Both the position numbers and the translations under genes were made by a program. From NCBI GenBank assembly GCA_016789405.1, contig JAEUPQ010000016.1:32239-96238 (forward strand): a DNA stretch of 64,000 nucleotides, given 5' to 3'. Below, one piece after another: positions 17,168 through 26,185 of this stretch. Positions within the stretch are counted from its first letter, which is position 1. Every line of letters begins with the position of its first letter. Origin of the DNA: Lysobacteraceae bacterium (GTDB lineage Bacteria; Pseudomonadota; Gammaproteobacteria; Xanthomonadales; Xanthomonadaceae). The notes beneath the pieces are model-generated. The model saw only the letters and a list, made by a program, of their open reading frames with translations, had not been told where the DNA came from and ran no database searches.

Positions 17168-19231
17168 TTACGCCTTGCGGTAATAGCGATTCAGCGCTTC
17201 CGCCATCTGCGCCACGCCCGTGTCGTTGCCGTAGCGCATGCGCTGCAGGCGCGCGCCGACGGTGTCGCCATCGTTGCAGCGCTGGGTCGGGCTGACCTGC
17301 AGCTTCGCCAGGCCGATGAACCCCTTGATGTTGCGCGTGGCCGCAGCGAAACACAGCGGCGTATCGTTGTTCAGCTCGGCCAGCGGTCCCCCCAGCGAGG
17401 CGGGATCGGCCAGCGGCGTGATGGCGTAGGTCATGCGAGCGTTCTGCCAGCGCAGGCTGCACACCACGAGCGACGTCGCGGCGACCTTCGGCGCCGGACT
17501 CGTCGCCAGCACCTTCTTCGCGAATACCGACTCGATGCCCGAGCGGCAGATCGCTTCGCCGAGCGCGCGCGGTTCGGGATTCATCGCCAGCATGCGGCGC
17601 ATCGCGAGCTGGCTGTCGCCGATCGGCTGGCCATCCTTGTCCAGGCGCTCGGCGCTCTTGCGGATCAGCGCACCGGCGAGCGTCGGCACCTTGCGCGCAG
17701 GGAACCAGGTATCCGGCACCGGCTCGATCACCGGCAGCACCACTTCCGCGCGCGCACCGCTGGCGAGCAGGTAGTCGGCGAAATCCAGGCGCACGTTCCA
17801 GGCCTGGGGATTGCGCGCGAGGAACGCATTGACGATGCGCGGGTACTCCGCCATGCGGCCGGTCTTGCCCATCACCACCTGCAGGTGATTGAGCGCAGTG
17901 ACGTGCACATGCACGCGTCCCTCGGGCTTGGCCAGCGCGGCCTGCAGGTAATTCGACGCCGCGGCGTAATCCTGCTTCGCATAGGCCAGATCGCCGAGAT
18001 GCAGGTTCAGCAGCGGGTGTTCCGGACTGAGCTTGCGCGCCTGCTCGAACGCCGCCGCCGCTTCGTCGTCGCGCCCCTGCAGGTAACGCAGCCGTCCGAT
18101 CTGCACGTACGCATCGGCGTCGTCGGCCTTCAGTTCGACCGCCTTGGCCAGGAAACGGTCGGCCTGCTCGTAGTTCGGGGTCTGGATGACCACGCGCAAC
18201 TGCTCGCCGCGCGCCGGCATCGGCGGCGCGGACATGATCGACGCTTCGCCGAGCAGGGTCTTGATCGCGGCATCGCCCGGATCCATGCGTTCGGCCTGGG
18301 CCAGTTTCGCCAGCGCATCGATGGCCGCCTGCGGCGTACCGACCTCGTGAAGCGAGCGACGCGCATCGGCGACCAGCGCGTCCTTGCCGGCAGGGCCGCC
18401 GGGCAGCACGGTCTGCACGTTGTTGCGGTCGAACTGTTCGACCAGTTCCTCGTACCACGCACCGGCGCGGAAATCGAAGGCGCTGTTGAGCGCGACGGCG
18501 TAATCGCCGGCGAATGTGCCCTCGACGAAGTTGAGGTAGTCGGCAAGGTCGCCGTCCGGCACCTTCACCAGCGCGGGCGCCAGCCAGTCATCGACGATGC
18601 TCTCCATCGCGATCGGCGACGGCTTGGCTGGTGCGGCTGCATGCTGCGCGGATTCCAGCACGGCGGCCAGCGCCGCCGCTTCACCCTTCGCCACTGCGTC
18701 GGTATTGGCCTGGATGCGTTGCAGCAGCATCGCCGAAGCGATCCCGCGCAGCAGCGCCTTGCGCTTGTCGGTCATCTTCGCGTCTTCCTCTTCCGAGGGC
18801 GCCGGCTTCCGCGTCCAGATCGCGGTGTTGATCGCACGCATTTCGGGTTTGCGCGACCAGGCATCCATCGCGGCGATCCCTTCGCGCTGCGCGCTGAGCC
18901 CCGTGAACAGGCATGCGGCGCGTTCGCGCAGCCGCGACTCGGCGAAGGCCTTGTCGAGCACCGGCTTCAGACGCGGCATCAGCTGCGGATGGCGCTGGGC
19001 GAGCAGGGTCTCCAGCGTGACGCGATGCTGTGCGAAACGGCGGTTGACCTCGGCCATCCCGCCGGTCCGGTCCATCGCTTCGACCAGGGGGGCGAACGCC
19101 TTGGTGTCGTAGTCCTTCGCATCGCCGCATTGCGGCACGGGCAATTTGGGGCCGGTGTCCTGTTCCTGCTTTCCGCACGCAGCGACCAGCACCGCAGCGA
19201 CCAGCCCCGCTCCCATGACGATTGCACGCAT
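17168..19231 (-). CDS. TPR lipoprotein
   Basis: A 687-aa protein starting at ATG 19231 (MRAIVMGAGL). The signal ends in the lipobox LVAAC (Cys19). Residues 60-370 are helical and unassigned. The middle (about residues 370-470) holds tetratricopeptide repeats (ADDADAYVQIGRLRYLQGRD, FEQARKLSPEHPLLNLHLGD, and AKQDYAAASNYLQAAL). The C-terminal 200 residues contain six or so cysteines. TPR lipoproteins usually scaffold envelope complexes. No neighbouring partner is obvious; the gene upstream is divergent, about 450 bp away. Confidence 0.7.
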   Translation of the reverse strand: MRAIVMGAGLVAAVLVAACGKQEQDTGPKLPVPQCGDAKDYDTKAFAPLVEAMDRTGGMAEVNRRFAQHRVTLETLLAQRHPQLMPRLKPVLDKAFAESRLRERAACLFTGLSAQREGIAAMDAWSRKPEMRAINTAIWTRKPAPSEEEDAKMTDKRKALLRGIASAMLLQRIQANTDAVAKGEAAALAAVLESAQHAAAPAKPSPIAMESIVDDWLAPALVKVPDGDLADYLNFVEGTFAGDYAVALNSAFDFRAGAWYEELVEQFDRNNVQTVLPGGPAGKDALVADARRSLHEVGTPQAAIDALAKLAQAERMDPGDAAIKTLLGEASIMSAPPMPARGEQLRVVIQTPNYEQADRFLAKAVELKADDADAYVQIGRLRYLQGRDDEAAAAFEQARKLSPEHPLLNLHLGDLAYAKQDYAAASNYLQAALAKPEGRVHVHVTALNHLQVVMGKTGRMAEYPRIVNAFLARNPQAWNVRLDFADYLLASGARAEVVLPVIEPVPDTWFPARKVPTLAGALIRKSAERLDKDGQPIGDSQLAMRRMLAMNPEPRALGEAICRSGIESVFAKKVLATSPAPKVAATSLVVCSLRWQNARMTYAITPLADPASLGGPLAELNNDTPLCFAAATRNIKGFIGLAKLQVSPTQRCNDGDTVGARLQRMRYGNDTGVAQMAEALNRYYRKA

Positions 19232-19681
19232 CTTTGCCACCCGCTCCGTACCCACGACTGAGGGCCACAGGATAAGGCCAAACCCGGACGGGGAAACCAT
19301 CCCGTCCGCCCCCGGGCCATCGGGCCGCGGCCATCTGCAAAAGGCGCCCAGCGGCGTCACACCATTGACGTACAGCCAGCGCAGCATGGCGGGCGGTTCC
19401 AGGGTCTCAATCCGCGCGACAGAGGTGCCCTATCCTGTCCGGACTTCGGGAACGGACCCGAAGCCGGCATCCCGAAATCGACGCCAATCGCCGCGCGTTG
19501 CGGCCGATCTGTCCTCCCAAGCCCCGCCCATCTCTTGCCTCGCAGAGCGCAAAGCAACTGCTGCCCTGCAATGCCTCCACTGTCGACCAATCCTCAGCGA
19601 ACACGGTCATATCCCTGTCTCGCTGGCGATGTGGTCGACGCTTTGCCCGACGATGTCCGTCAACAACCACAAGGATGCTTC
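19232..19681. other. gene-free divergent promoter region
   Basis: No supported gene between the divergently transcribed TPR lipoprotein and delta-60-repeat genes. The frames open here have no ribosome-binding site or recognisable protein. Promoters for both genes are expected, but no clear boxes are seen. Confidence 0.55.
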
Positions 19682-21412
19682 ATGACACCATCTTCTCGTT
19701 GCGCGCAACACATCCGCCGAAACCTCCTGTCGTTCTGTCTTGCCATGGCCGCGACCACGGCAGGACAGGCCCTTGCGGCAAGCGCGGACCTGGATACCAG
19801 TTTCGCCCAATCGGGGCGCTCCTTCATCTTCCCGTCCCCGACTGGCGCCCAGGCCTTCGCCGGTGCATTGCAGCCGGATGGAAAGCTGATCCTCGGCGGC
19901 TGGGCAGGCGACCCTGCGTCGCCGCAGTTCTCGGTCAACCGGCAGTTCGCGCTCTTCCGCCAGTTCAGCGATGGCACTTACGACCCGTCGTTCGGGACCA
20001 GCAACAACGGCATCGCCACGCTCGACCTGTATGGCGGAAACGATGCGATCGTCGACATGGCCTACACGCCCCAGGGCATCTATGTCGTGGGCTATGCCTA
20101 CCAGTACGGCACGCGCTACCACGTCCTGGCGAGGTACACCCACGCAGGCGTCCTCGACCCCACCTTCGGCACCAACGGCCTGGTCCACATGCTCAACGGC
20201 GCCAATGATGCGATCAACGCGCTGGCGATCCAGCCCGATGGCAGGATCGTGATCGCAGGACGCATCCAGGATGCCAGCGGCAATGGCGATTTCCTCATCG
20301 CCCGTTTCAACACCAACGGCACCCACGACACCACGTTCGGCACGAACGGCTTGGCCCAGTTCTCCATGAACAGCAACCAGGACGTCGTGCACGACCTGGT
20401 GGTGCAGCCCAATGGCAGGATCCTCGTGGTCGGCGACATCCTCAACAACGGTGTACGCGCCGCGATCGTCCTGGGCCTGGAGCCTTCCGGCATCCGCGAC
20501 TTTTCCTTCGGAACGAATGGCAGCGCGCTGATCACGCGCAACAGCACCGAGCTCTACGGTCGCCGGCTTGCGCTGAGCAGCGAAGGACACGTCCTCGTGG
20601 GCTCGCTTGCCCGCGAGCTCCCAAGCTACAACAATGGCATCCATGTCGCCCGTCTTTCGGCGAATGGCGTCGTCGACACGACGTTCAACAACGGCGGAAA
20701 CTTCCAGACGTTCAATGTCGCGGGCGAACGCACGCTCGGCGCGATCGAAGCGCTTCCGGACGGCAAGGTCCTGATCGCGGGCGGTTTCCCGATCACGGGG
20801 ACGAACGTCGCATCGCGCACCTTCGTCGCACGCTACGGCACGAACGGCGCACTCGATGCGGGCTTCAACGGCAGCGGCTTCAAGCTCGACGACGTCGCCA
20901 CCGTGTCGCCCACCGAAACATCGGCCCAGTTCATCTCCGTGGCACCCGATGGCAAGTTCTACGTCGGCGGCCATTCCGGCGATCCGAACATCGCACCGAG
21001 CAATTTCTTCGTGTTGCGCTACCAGGGAACGCCCGTCGACCTGACGCCCGACAATGTCGACCTGCCCGCCATCGACGACGTGTCGCGAACCAGCCCGATG
21101 ACCAGCCAACCCTTCGTCGTGCAAGGCCTTTCGGCTGATGTCCGGGTTCCGATCACCGTCGAAAACGGCAGCTACTCGGTCAATGGCGCCCCTGCCACGT
21201 CGCTGCCGGGATTCGTGCGCAACGGGGATTCGATCGTCGTCAAGCACATTTCCGCATCCGCCTATATGACGCTGCAGACAACGGTCTTGCGGATCGGAGG
21301 CAACAGTCCGTCCCACAATCGAAGCAACATCACCGGCTTGCGCATGGTGACGACCTTCAGCACCACCACGTGGCCGGGACCGGGCGGTCCGCCGAACGGC
21401 GGCGAGCCCTGA
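19682..21412 (+). CDS. secreted delta-60-repeat (DUF5122) propeller protein, copy 1
   Basis: A 576-aa protein starting at ATG 19682 with AAGG upstream and a signal peptide cut near ALAASAD. Residues 35-450 are repeated units with the delta-60 signature D-x-x-FG-x-NG followed by a strand with QPDGK or QPNGR and a further hydrophobic strand (for example LDPTFGTNGL, HDTTFGTNGL and VDTTFNNGG). This repeat is predicted to form a large beta-propeller. The C-terminal domain (about 470-550, containing SYSVNGAPATSLPGF and VRNGDSIVV) is an immunoglobulin-like beta module. Gly/Pro-rich residues end the protein. It has a close paralogue at 26186-27904. The ligand is unknown; extracellular or periplasmic binding is likely. 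Confidence 0.83.
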   Translation: MTPSSRCAQHIRRNLLSFCLAMAATTAGQALAASADLDTSFAQSGRSFIFPSPTGAQAFAGALQPDGKLILGGWAGDPASPQFSVNRQFALFRQFSDGTYDPSFGTSNNGIATLDLYGGNDAIVDMAYTPQGIYVVGYAYQYGTRYHVLARYTHAGVLDPTFGTNGLVHMLNGANDAINALAIQPDGRIVIAGRIQDASGNGDFLIARFNTNGTHDTTFGTNGLAQFSMNSNQDVVHDLVVQPNGRILVVGDILNNGVRAAIVLGLEPSGIRDFSFGTNGSALITRNSTELYGRRLALSSEGHVLVGSLARELPSYNNGIHVARLSANGVVDTTFNNGGNFQTFNVAGERTLGAIEALPDGKVLIAGGFPITGTNVASRTFVARYGTNGALDAGFNGSGFKLDDVATVSPTETSAQFISVAPDGKFYVGGHSGDPNIAPSNFFVLRYQGTPVDLTPDNVDLPAIDDVSRTSPMTSQPFVVQGLSADVRVPITVENGSYSVNGAPATSLPGFVRNGDSIVVKHISASAYMTLQTTVLRIGGNSPSHNRSNITGLRMVTTFSTTTWPGPGGPPNGGEP

Positions 21413-21429
21413 GCATTCCTGACGAACGG

Positions 21430-21457
21430 AAACGGCGCGCCTTCGGGCGCGCCGTTT
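21430..21457. terminator. bidirectional terminator hairpin
   Basis: A perfect 12-bp stem (21430-21441 with 21446-21457) closed by the stable TTCG tetraloop, between the convergent delta-60 gene and dbpA. It has A/T ends that give short T runs on both strands. Confidence 0.75.
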
Positions 21458-21505
21458 CTCAGGGAGTGATGGCTGGGTTGTCGTCAGTGATGATCGACAG
21501 GCGGC

Positions 21506-22888
21506 TCAGATCCTGTGCACGCGGAACTTCCGGCCCTTGATCTTGCCGCTGCGCAGCCGCGCCAGCGCGGTGTCGGCCTGGCCGCGCGCGATGGCGACAT
21601 AGGAACGCGTGGGGTAGACGTCGATCTTGCCGATCACTTCGACCTTCAGCCCTGCTTCGCCGGTGAGCGCACCGACGATGTCGCCGGGCCGCAGCTTGTC
21701 GGTGCGGCCGGCGTCGATGCGCAGGGTCGCCATCGGCGCCGGGCTCACGCCGGAGGGGCGACCGGTCAGCGGCGCCATGCGTTCGTAGCGCAGCGACTTG
21801 CCCAGGCGCAGGGCGATGGCGCTCTCGCGGGACATGTCGGCCGGCGTGCACAGGCTCAGCGCCAGACCCTCGCGACCGGCGCGTCCGGTGCGGCCGATGC
21901 GGTGCAGGTAGGTGTCCGCATCACTGGGCAGGTCGTAGTTGACCACCGCGCCCAGGTCCTCGACATCGAGCCCGCGCGCGGCCACGTCGCTGGCGACCAG
22001 CACGCTGCAGCTGCGGTTCGCGAAACGCACCAGGGTTTCCTCGCGGTCGCGCTGTTCCATGTCGCCGTGCAGCGCCAGCGCGCTGAAGCCGTAATGCGTG
22101 AGCGAGCCGACCACTTCCTCGGTGTCCTTGCGCATGTTGCAGAAAACGACGCACGACGCGGGCCGGTAGTTCAGCAGCAGCGCGGCCAGCATCGGCGCCT
22201 TGCGCTCGGGTTCGACTTCGAAGAACAACTGCTCGATGGTCGGCGGTTCCGCGCCGCCCTCGACGCTGATTTCGATCGGGTTGCGCAGCATCGCCGTGCC
22301 CAGCGCGCGGATGGCATCGGGAAAGGTCGCGGAAAACAACAGGCCCTGGCGATCCTTCGGCGTGCGCTTGACCAGGTCGCGGATGGCGTCTTCGAAGCCC
22401 ATGTCCAGCATCCGGTCCGCTTCGTCCAGCACCAGCGTGCGCACGCCCGACAGCGACAGCGCCTGCTTCTGCACCAGTTCCTGGATGCGCCCCGGCGTAC
22501 CGACCACGACATGCGGCTCGTGGGCCAGCGACGCCAGCTGCGGGCCGAGCGGGATGCCGCCGCTGAGGATCGAGAGCTTGAGGTTCGGAATGCCTGTGGC
22601 GAGCTTGCGCAGCTGTTTGCCGACCTGGTCGGCCAGCTCGCGCGTGGGGCACAGCACCAGCGCCTGCGTGCGGACGATGGACGCATCGATGCGATGCAGG
22701 AGGCCGAGGCCGAATGCGGCGGTCTTGCCGCTGCCGGTCGGCGCCTGCGCGATCACGTCGCGTCCATCGAGGATGGCCGGCAGGGCCTGGGCCTGGATCG
22801 GCGTCATCGAGGTGTAGCCGAGGGCGTCGAGCCCCTGCGCCAGAGCCGGTGCCAGCGCAAGCGCCGAAAAATCGTTGGAGGTGTTCAT
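21506..22888 (-). CDS. dbpA: DEAD-box RNA helicase DbpA
   Basis: A 460-aa DEAD-box helicase. The start MNTSNDFSALAL at ATG 22888 matches the usual DbpA N-terminus. Motifs: Q motif (TPIQAQ), Walker A QAPTGSGKT, PTRELA, GTPGR, DEAD box VLDEADRMLD, SAT, and motif VI HRIGRTGRAGR. The last 75 residues (from about 385, TLRIDAGRTDKLRPGDIVGA) form the DbpA RNA-binding domain, which recognises hairpin 92 of 23S rRNA, so the protein acts in assembly of the 50S ribosomal subunit. It is divergent from the PepSY-like gene and monocistronic. Confidence 0.93.
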   Translation of the reverse strand: MNTSNDFSALALAPALAQGLDALGYTSMTPIQAQALPAILDGRDVIAQAPTGSGKTAAFGLGLLHRIDASIVRTQALVLCPTRELADQVGKQLRKLATGIPNLKLSILSGGIPLGPQLASLAHEPHVVVGTPGRIQELVQKQALSLSGVRTLVLDEADRMLDMGFEDAIRDLVKRTPKDRQGLLFSATFPDAIRALGTAMLRNPIEISVEGGAEPPTIEQLFFEVEPERKAPMLAALLLNYRPASCVVFCNMRKDTEEVVGSLTHYGFSALALHGDMEQRDREETLVRFANRSCSVLVASDVAARGLDVEDLGAVVNYDLPSDADTYLHRIGRTGRAGREGLALSLCTPADMSRESAIALRLGKSLRYERMAPLTGRPSGVSPAPMATLRIDAGRTDKLRPGDIVGALTGEAGLKVEVIGKIDVYPTRSYVAIARGQADTALARLRSGKIKGRKFRVHRI

Positions 22889-23083
22889 CTCGCCATGATC
22901 GCAGACCATCGGGCGAAACGCAGGCCCGGCGCACGGAAACAGGGCGCGCCGGGCCGGCATTTCGCATGGCGGCATGCACATTGCGCGTTCATGACGGTGG
23001 CCTGAGCGCGGGCATGCGGTTTCACGGGCCGTTTCGGAATCGGCTCGGAGACTGCAGCCTCCCCCACGAGGAGATCGCTCCGT

Positions 23084-23566
23084 ATGAACATCAAGAAGAT
23101 GCCCGCAACCCGCGTTGCAGATATGCCCGGCAAGGCCGGCGCCACCGCAGCCCTCACGCTCGGGCTGGCAGTTGCCTTCGCGCTGTCCCCCGCGACTTTT
23201 GCCAAGGATGGTGCGCTGACCGAAGCGCAGGTCAAGGCCACGCTGCAGGCACAGGGCTATACCGACGTGAACGACGTGAAGTTCAAGGACGGCGTGTGGA
23301 AAGCCGACGCGCGCAGCGCCGACGGCAACCGTGTCGACGTGCGCCTGGATCCGAAGACCGGACAGGTGTTCCCGGACGAACAGGTCGCGAACCTGTCCGA
23401 GGCCGACATCAAGGCCAGGCTGTCCGCGCAGGGGTATACCGACATCCATGACGTCAGCTTCCGCAACGGCATCTGGAACGCGAAGGCCGACGACCGCGCC
23501 GGTGTGGAAATGGCCCTGCGCCTCGACCCCGCCACCGGTGATGTGATCGGCAAGGACAAGGATTGA
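23084..23566 (+). CDS. secreted protein with two PepSY-like repeats
   Basis: A 160-aa protein starting at ATG 23084 with GAGGAG upstream. A signal peptide is cut near ATFAKDG (about residue 41). The mature part is two tandem copies of a roughly 55-residue unit (ALTEAQVKATLQAQGYTDVN and NLSEADIKARLSAQGYTDIH, each followed by VWKADAR or IWNAKAD and a RLDP strand) resembling the PepSY fold, a small periplasmic domain often linked to peptidase inhibition. The stop codon falls inside the first unit of a 14-bp tandem repeat. It precedes the HNH effector gene by about 530 bp. Confidence 0.75.
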   Translation: MNIKKMPATRVADMPGKAGATAALTLGLAVAFALSPATFAKDGALTEAQVKATLQAQGYTDVNDVKFKDGVWKADARSADGNRVDVRLDPKTGQVFPDEQVANLSEADIKARLSAQGYTDIHDVSFRNGIWNAKADDRAGVEMALRLDPATGDVIGKDKD

Positions 23567-23616
23567 TCACCTGCGATTGATCACCTGCGATTGATCGCCT
23601 GCGATTGATCGCCTGC
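23561..23616. repeat. four-copy 14-bp tandem repeat
   Basis: The 14-mer gattgatcacctgc is repeated four times head to tail (23561-23616); copies 3 and 4 carry g in place of a at the ninth base. The first copy contains the stop codon of the PepSY-like gene. Confidence 0.85.
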
Positions 23617-24101
23617 CCTGCCGCCTGCGGAGGGACCCTGTCCGACAGGGTCCCTCCGCAGGCAGGCGCTGGCGAGACGGACCTTGCCCGCCGCGCCAGT
23701 CACGACGTACACGCCATGTTCCGAATGCCGCCAACCACTGCCCCGGAGGCCGCCATGCGCCTGGACGTGCGTCTGGCCATTGCGCGGCGCTGGTCCTGCT
23801 GCTGATACGGGCCTGGCTCATCTCGTCAGGCCCGGGCGTACCGCAATCCGAAGCCTTCCGCGGCAGCGGGATCGCTCTGGGGGGTGCTGGACTGGTGCGG
23901 ATCGGCACTCGCCGGATCGGCCCGCCTGTCCATCGAGGGCGCTGCTCCCGACACCTGACGCCATCGGCGGCAGCGCCCGCATGTCGCACTGGTCGAACGA
24001 CGCGCAACTGAGCGTCGACTGATACCAAGCCCCGCCGCATTCCCGCTTACCCTCGCTCCTGCGCACGAAGGCGCATCCGAACGACCAAGGGAGCATGCGG
24101 C
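23567..24101. other. gene-poor interval with repeats
   Basis: Beyond the tandem repeat and the long hairpin I see no supported gene. Short frames around 23684-24022 have no ribosome-binding site and cysteine/arginine-rich translations. This interval must hold the promoter of the HNH effector gene. Confidence 0.5.
23623..23663. repeat. perfect 20-bp inverted repeat (long hairpin)
   Basis: Two perfectly complementary 20-base arms (23623-23642 and 23644-23663) with a single centre base. The hairpin directly follows the tandem repeat. It lacks a T run, so it is more like a REP-type palindrome than a classical terminator, although it could stop transcription of the PepSY-like gene. Confidence 0.8.
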
Positions 24102-25688
24102 ATGGGCAGCCACGCGACGAGGATGAGCAACGGACAGACGGTGATGCTGGCGGACTGGCACGACCAGCGTCCGCCGCAGCATGGCGAAGCCCTGCTGCAA
24201 AAGGCATGGAACAGCAGCCATGACCGCAGCGGGCTGGCCTTCTACGACTCGACCGTCAACCTGATGCGCAACGAGCAGGCCGTGGCGCTGATGCCGTCGG
24301 TGACCTTCACCCACGAGAACAAGACCTACCGGCTGTTCATGAACGAGGACACGCGGACCTGGCACAGCCCGGAAGCGCTCGACATCGACCACAGGACCGA
24401 GTGGAAGCAGCACCTGGTCAACAAGCGCGTCACCAACTACGCAGACGCCAACATGGCGTACAACGACACGGACAATCTCCGCCTGTTGCCGTCCTGCTAC
24501 AACCGTTCGCGCAACAGGGTCGATCGCCTCCTGGAAGGCGGGCTCGAGACGCCGGAATGGCGAGCCTGGCTCAAGGAAAACACCCAATTCGATCCGAACG
24601 CGACGCATCGCGAATTCGATCCGGTCAACGACAAGGCGCGTCGCCAGCAGTCCACGCGAGAGGCGACGTGGTCGCCGGAAGACGGACGCAGCGGCCTGCA
24701 GTTCGACACCCGCGTCAAGAGCGTGTGGCTCGAACACGAGCTGTCGAAGCGCTATGCATTGACGGTGGACATCCCGGATGCCGAGACCGGCCAGGTGGCG
24801 TTCTCGGTGCCGCTGTTCCACTGCGCCACCACCGGGCAACTGGTCACGCGCGACGCGTTCGACATCGATCACCGGCGGCCGATCAGCGATGTGCTCGAGG
24901 AGAAGTGCCGGAACAGCGATACCGGCACGATCAGCAAGGCGGAGGCACTGGATGCCTACAACGACGTGAGCAACCTGCAGCTGGTGTCGCGCAGTGCCAA
25001 CTGCTCGCACGAGTGGGAGCGCGATGCGCTCGGCCAGTTCGACGGCGACTACGACTTCGGACCGGATGATCTCGAGGATTTCATCGACGACCGCGACCCG
25101 CGGGTCGTCGCCGCCGAAGGCCTGGCGTTCGAAGAGGGCGCCCGGGACGATATCGAGGACGAGCTGCCGCGGACCGGACGCAAGCGCACCACGGATGACC
25201 GCGATGCCGAGCTGATCGCAGCACGGGGAGGCGACGACCTGCCCGAACATCCCCTCGAGCCGCCACGCAAGCGCATCAGCCCCGAGAGGTTCGATGAGCA
25301 GCCCGACAGGCCGGCGCTCATCAACAGCGTCTCGCACCCGGGGCACAAGCTCTACGTCGATGCCCACCTGGCCATGAACAGGTACGACCACAGCGGACAG
25401 ATCTTCGGCCATGGTGAGGTCCGCGACACCATCGCGGCTGCGCTTGCGGTCGAAGCGCAGCGCGGCCATCTGCATCGCATCGACCATGTCACGACGAGTC
25501 GCGAGGGTGGCATCTTCGCAACGCAGGGCGATCTCGGCGCTCCCGCCAGCATGAACGTCGGCACCACCTACTTCCAGGCGACGAATCGCAGCGTCGAAGC
25601 GCACAGCCGGGAAAGCGACCAGTTGCCGCCACCGCCGCAGCCACCGATGATGCCGCCAAGCCAGACGGCATCGATGCATCGCTCCTGA
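24102..25688 (+). CDS. candidate X-T4SS effector with two HNH-like nuclease modules and XVIPCD-like C-terminus
   Basis: A 528-aa protein with no signal peptide; ATG 24102 follows AAGGGAG at nine bases. Two HNH-like modules are visible: DIDHRTEW (94-101) with NLRLLP and CYNRSR (125-137), and DIDHRRPISD (254-263) with NDVSNLQLVSRSANCSH (287-303). The second resembles the usual HNH core DH..P...N..NLQLL...CN closely. An acidic spacer (310-400) leads to a C-terminal region (about 415-515, SHPGHKLYVDAHLAM then GHLHRIDHVTTS) resembling the XVIPCD type IV secretion signal, and then a Pro/Gln tail. A DNA-cutting antibacterial toxin is inferred. No immunity gene is apparent on either side. Confidence 0.7.
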   Translation: MGSHATRMSNGQTVMLADWHDQRPPQHGEALLQKAWNSSHDRSGLAFYDSTVNLMRNEQAVALMPSVTFTHENKTYRLFMNEDTRTWHSPEALDIDHRTEWKQHLVNKRVTNYADANMAYNDTDNLRLLPSCYNRSRNRVDRLLEGGLETPEWRAWLKENTQFDPNATHREFDPVNDKARRQQSTREATWSPEDGRSGLQFDTRVKSVWLEHELSKRYALTVDIPDAETGQVAFSVPLFHCATTGQLVTRDAFDIDHRRPISDVLEEKCRNSDTGTISKAEALDAYNDVSNLQLVSRSANCSHEWERDALGQFDGDYDFGPDDLEDFIDDRDPRVVAAEGLAFEEGARDDIEDELPRTGRKRTTDDRDAELIAARGGDDLPEHPLEPPRKRISPERFDEQPDRPALINSVSHPGHKLYVDAHLAMNRYDHSGQIFGHGEVRDTIAAALAVEAQRGHLHRIDHVTTSREGGIFATQGDLGAPASMNVGTTYFQATNRSVEAHSRESDQLPPPPQPPMMPPSQTASMHRS

Positions 25689-26185
25689 GCAACCCCTCGC
25701 GGCGATCATCGCGCTTCCATCTACCGCGCTTCCATCCATCGCGCTCCCGGCGCGGCATCACGGGACTGCGCCCTCGCGGAATCGGGAGCGACTGGCCCGA
25801 CCCCATTCGCCCGGCCGCAGCAAAAGCCAACCGACCAGTGTAGATACGATCTCGACCACTGGCGGGAGAGGTGTCATTTCTGACAGTTCCGCCTCCGGTC
25901 TCGATCCGTGATACGGCAAGCTGGGACAATGTCCTCACTCAGGGAATGCAACGACTTTCGCACCTGACGACGCGCCCCTCGAAGACCGCGACACCTGGTC
26001 CCTGACCCGCACGGGAGCGGCGGGATACCCGTGCCCGATCGGCCCGGACCATCGTCAACCCCCGGAACCACACACGATTCGCACATCCCGCGAACCTCGT
26101 TCCGCACCGGAACGCCGTTGACCATCGTCCGTGGCCGAAGCACGACGCTCCCATCATCCACGACCCCAATCAAAAGGAAGACTGC
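25689..26185. other. gene-free interval
   Basis: No supported gene. Three imperfect copies of cgcgcttcc lie at about 25707-25745. The promoter of the second delta-60 gene is expected here. In particular, no immunity gene for the HNH effector can be recognised. Confidence 0.55.

Noticed and set aside
23084..23566. PepSY-like protein as immunity protein of the HNH effector
   Set aside because: It has a signal peptide, so it would be periplasmic, while a nuclease toxin acts in the cytoplasm. It also lies over 500 bp away with its own stop structures.
23561..23616. CRISPR array
   Set aside because: The repeats are directly adjacent 14-mers with no spacers, and no cas gene is present in the window.
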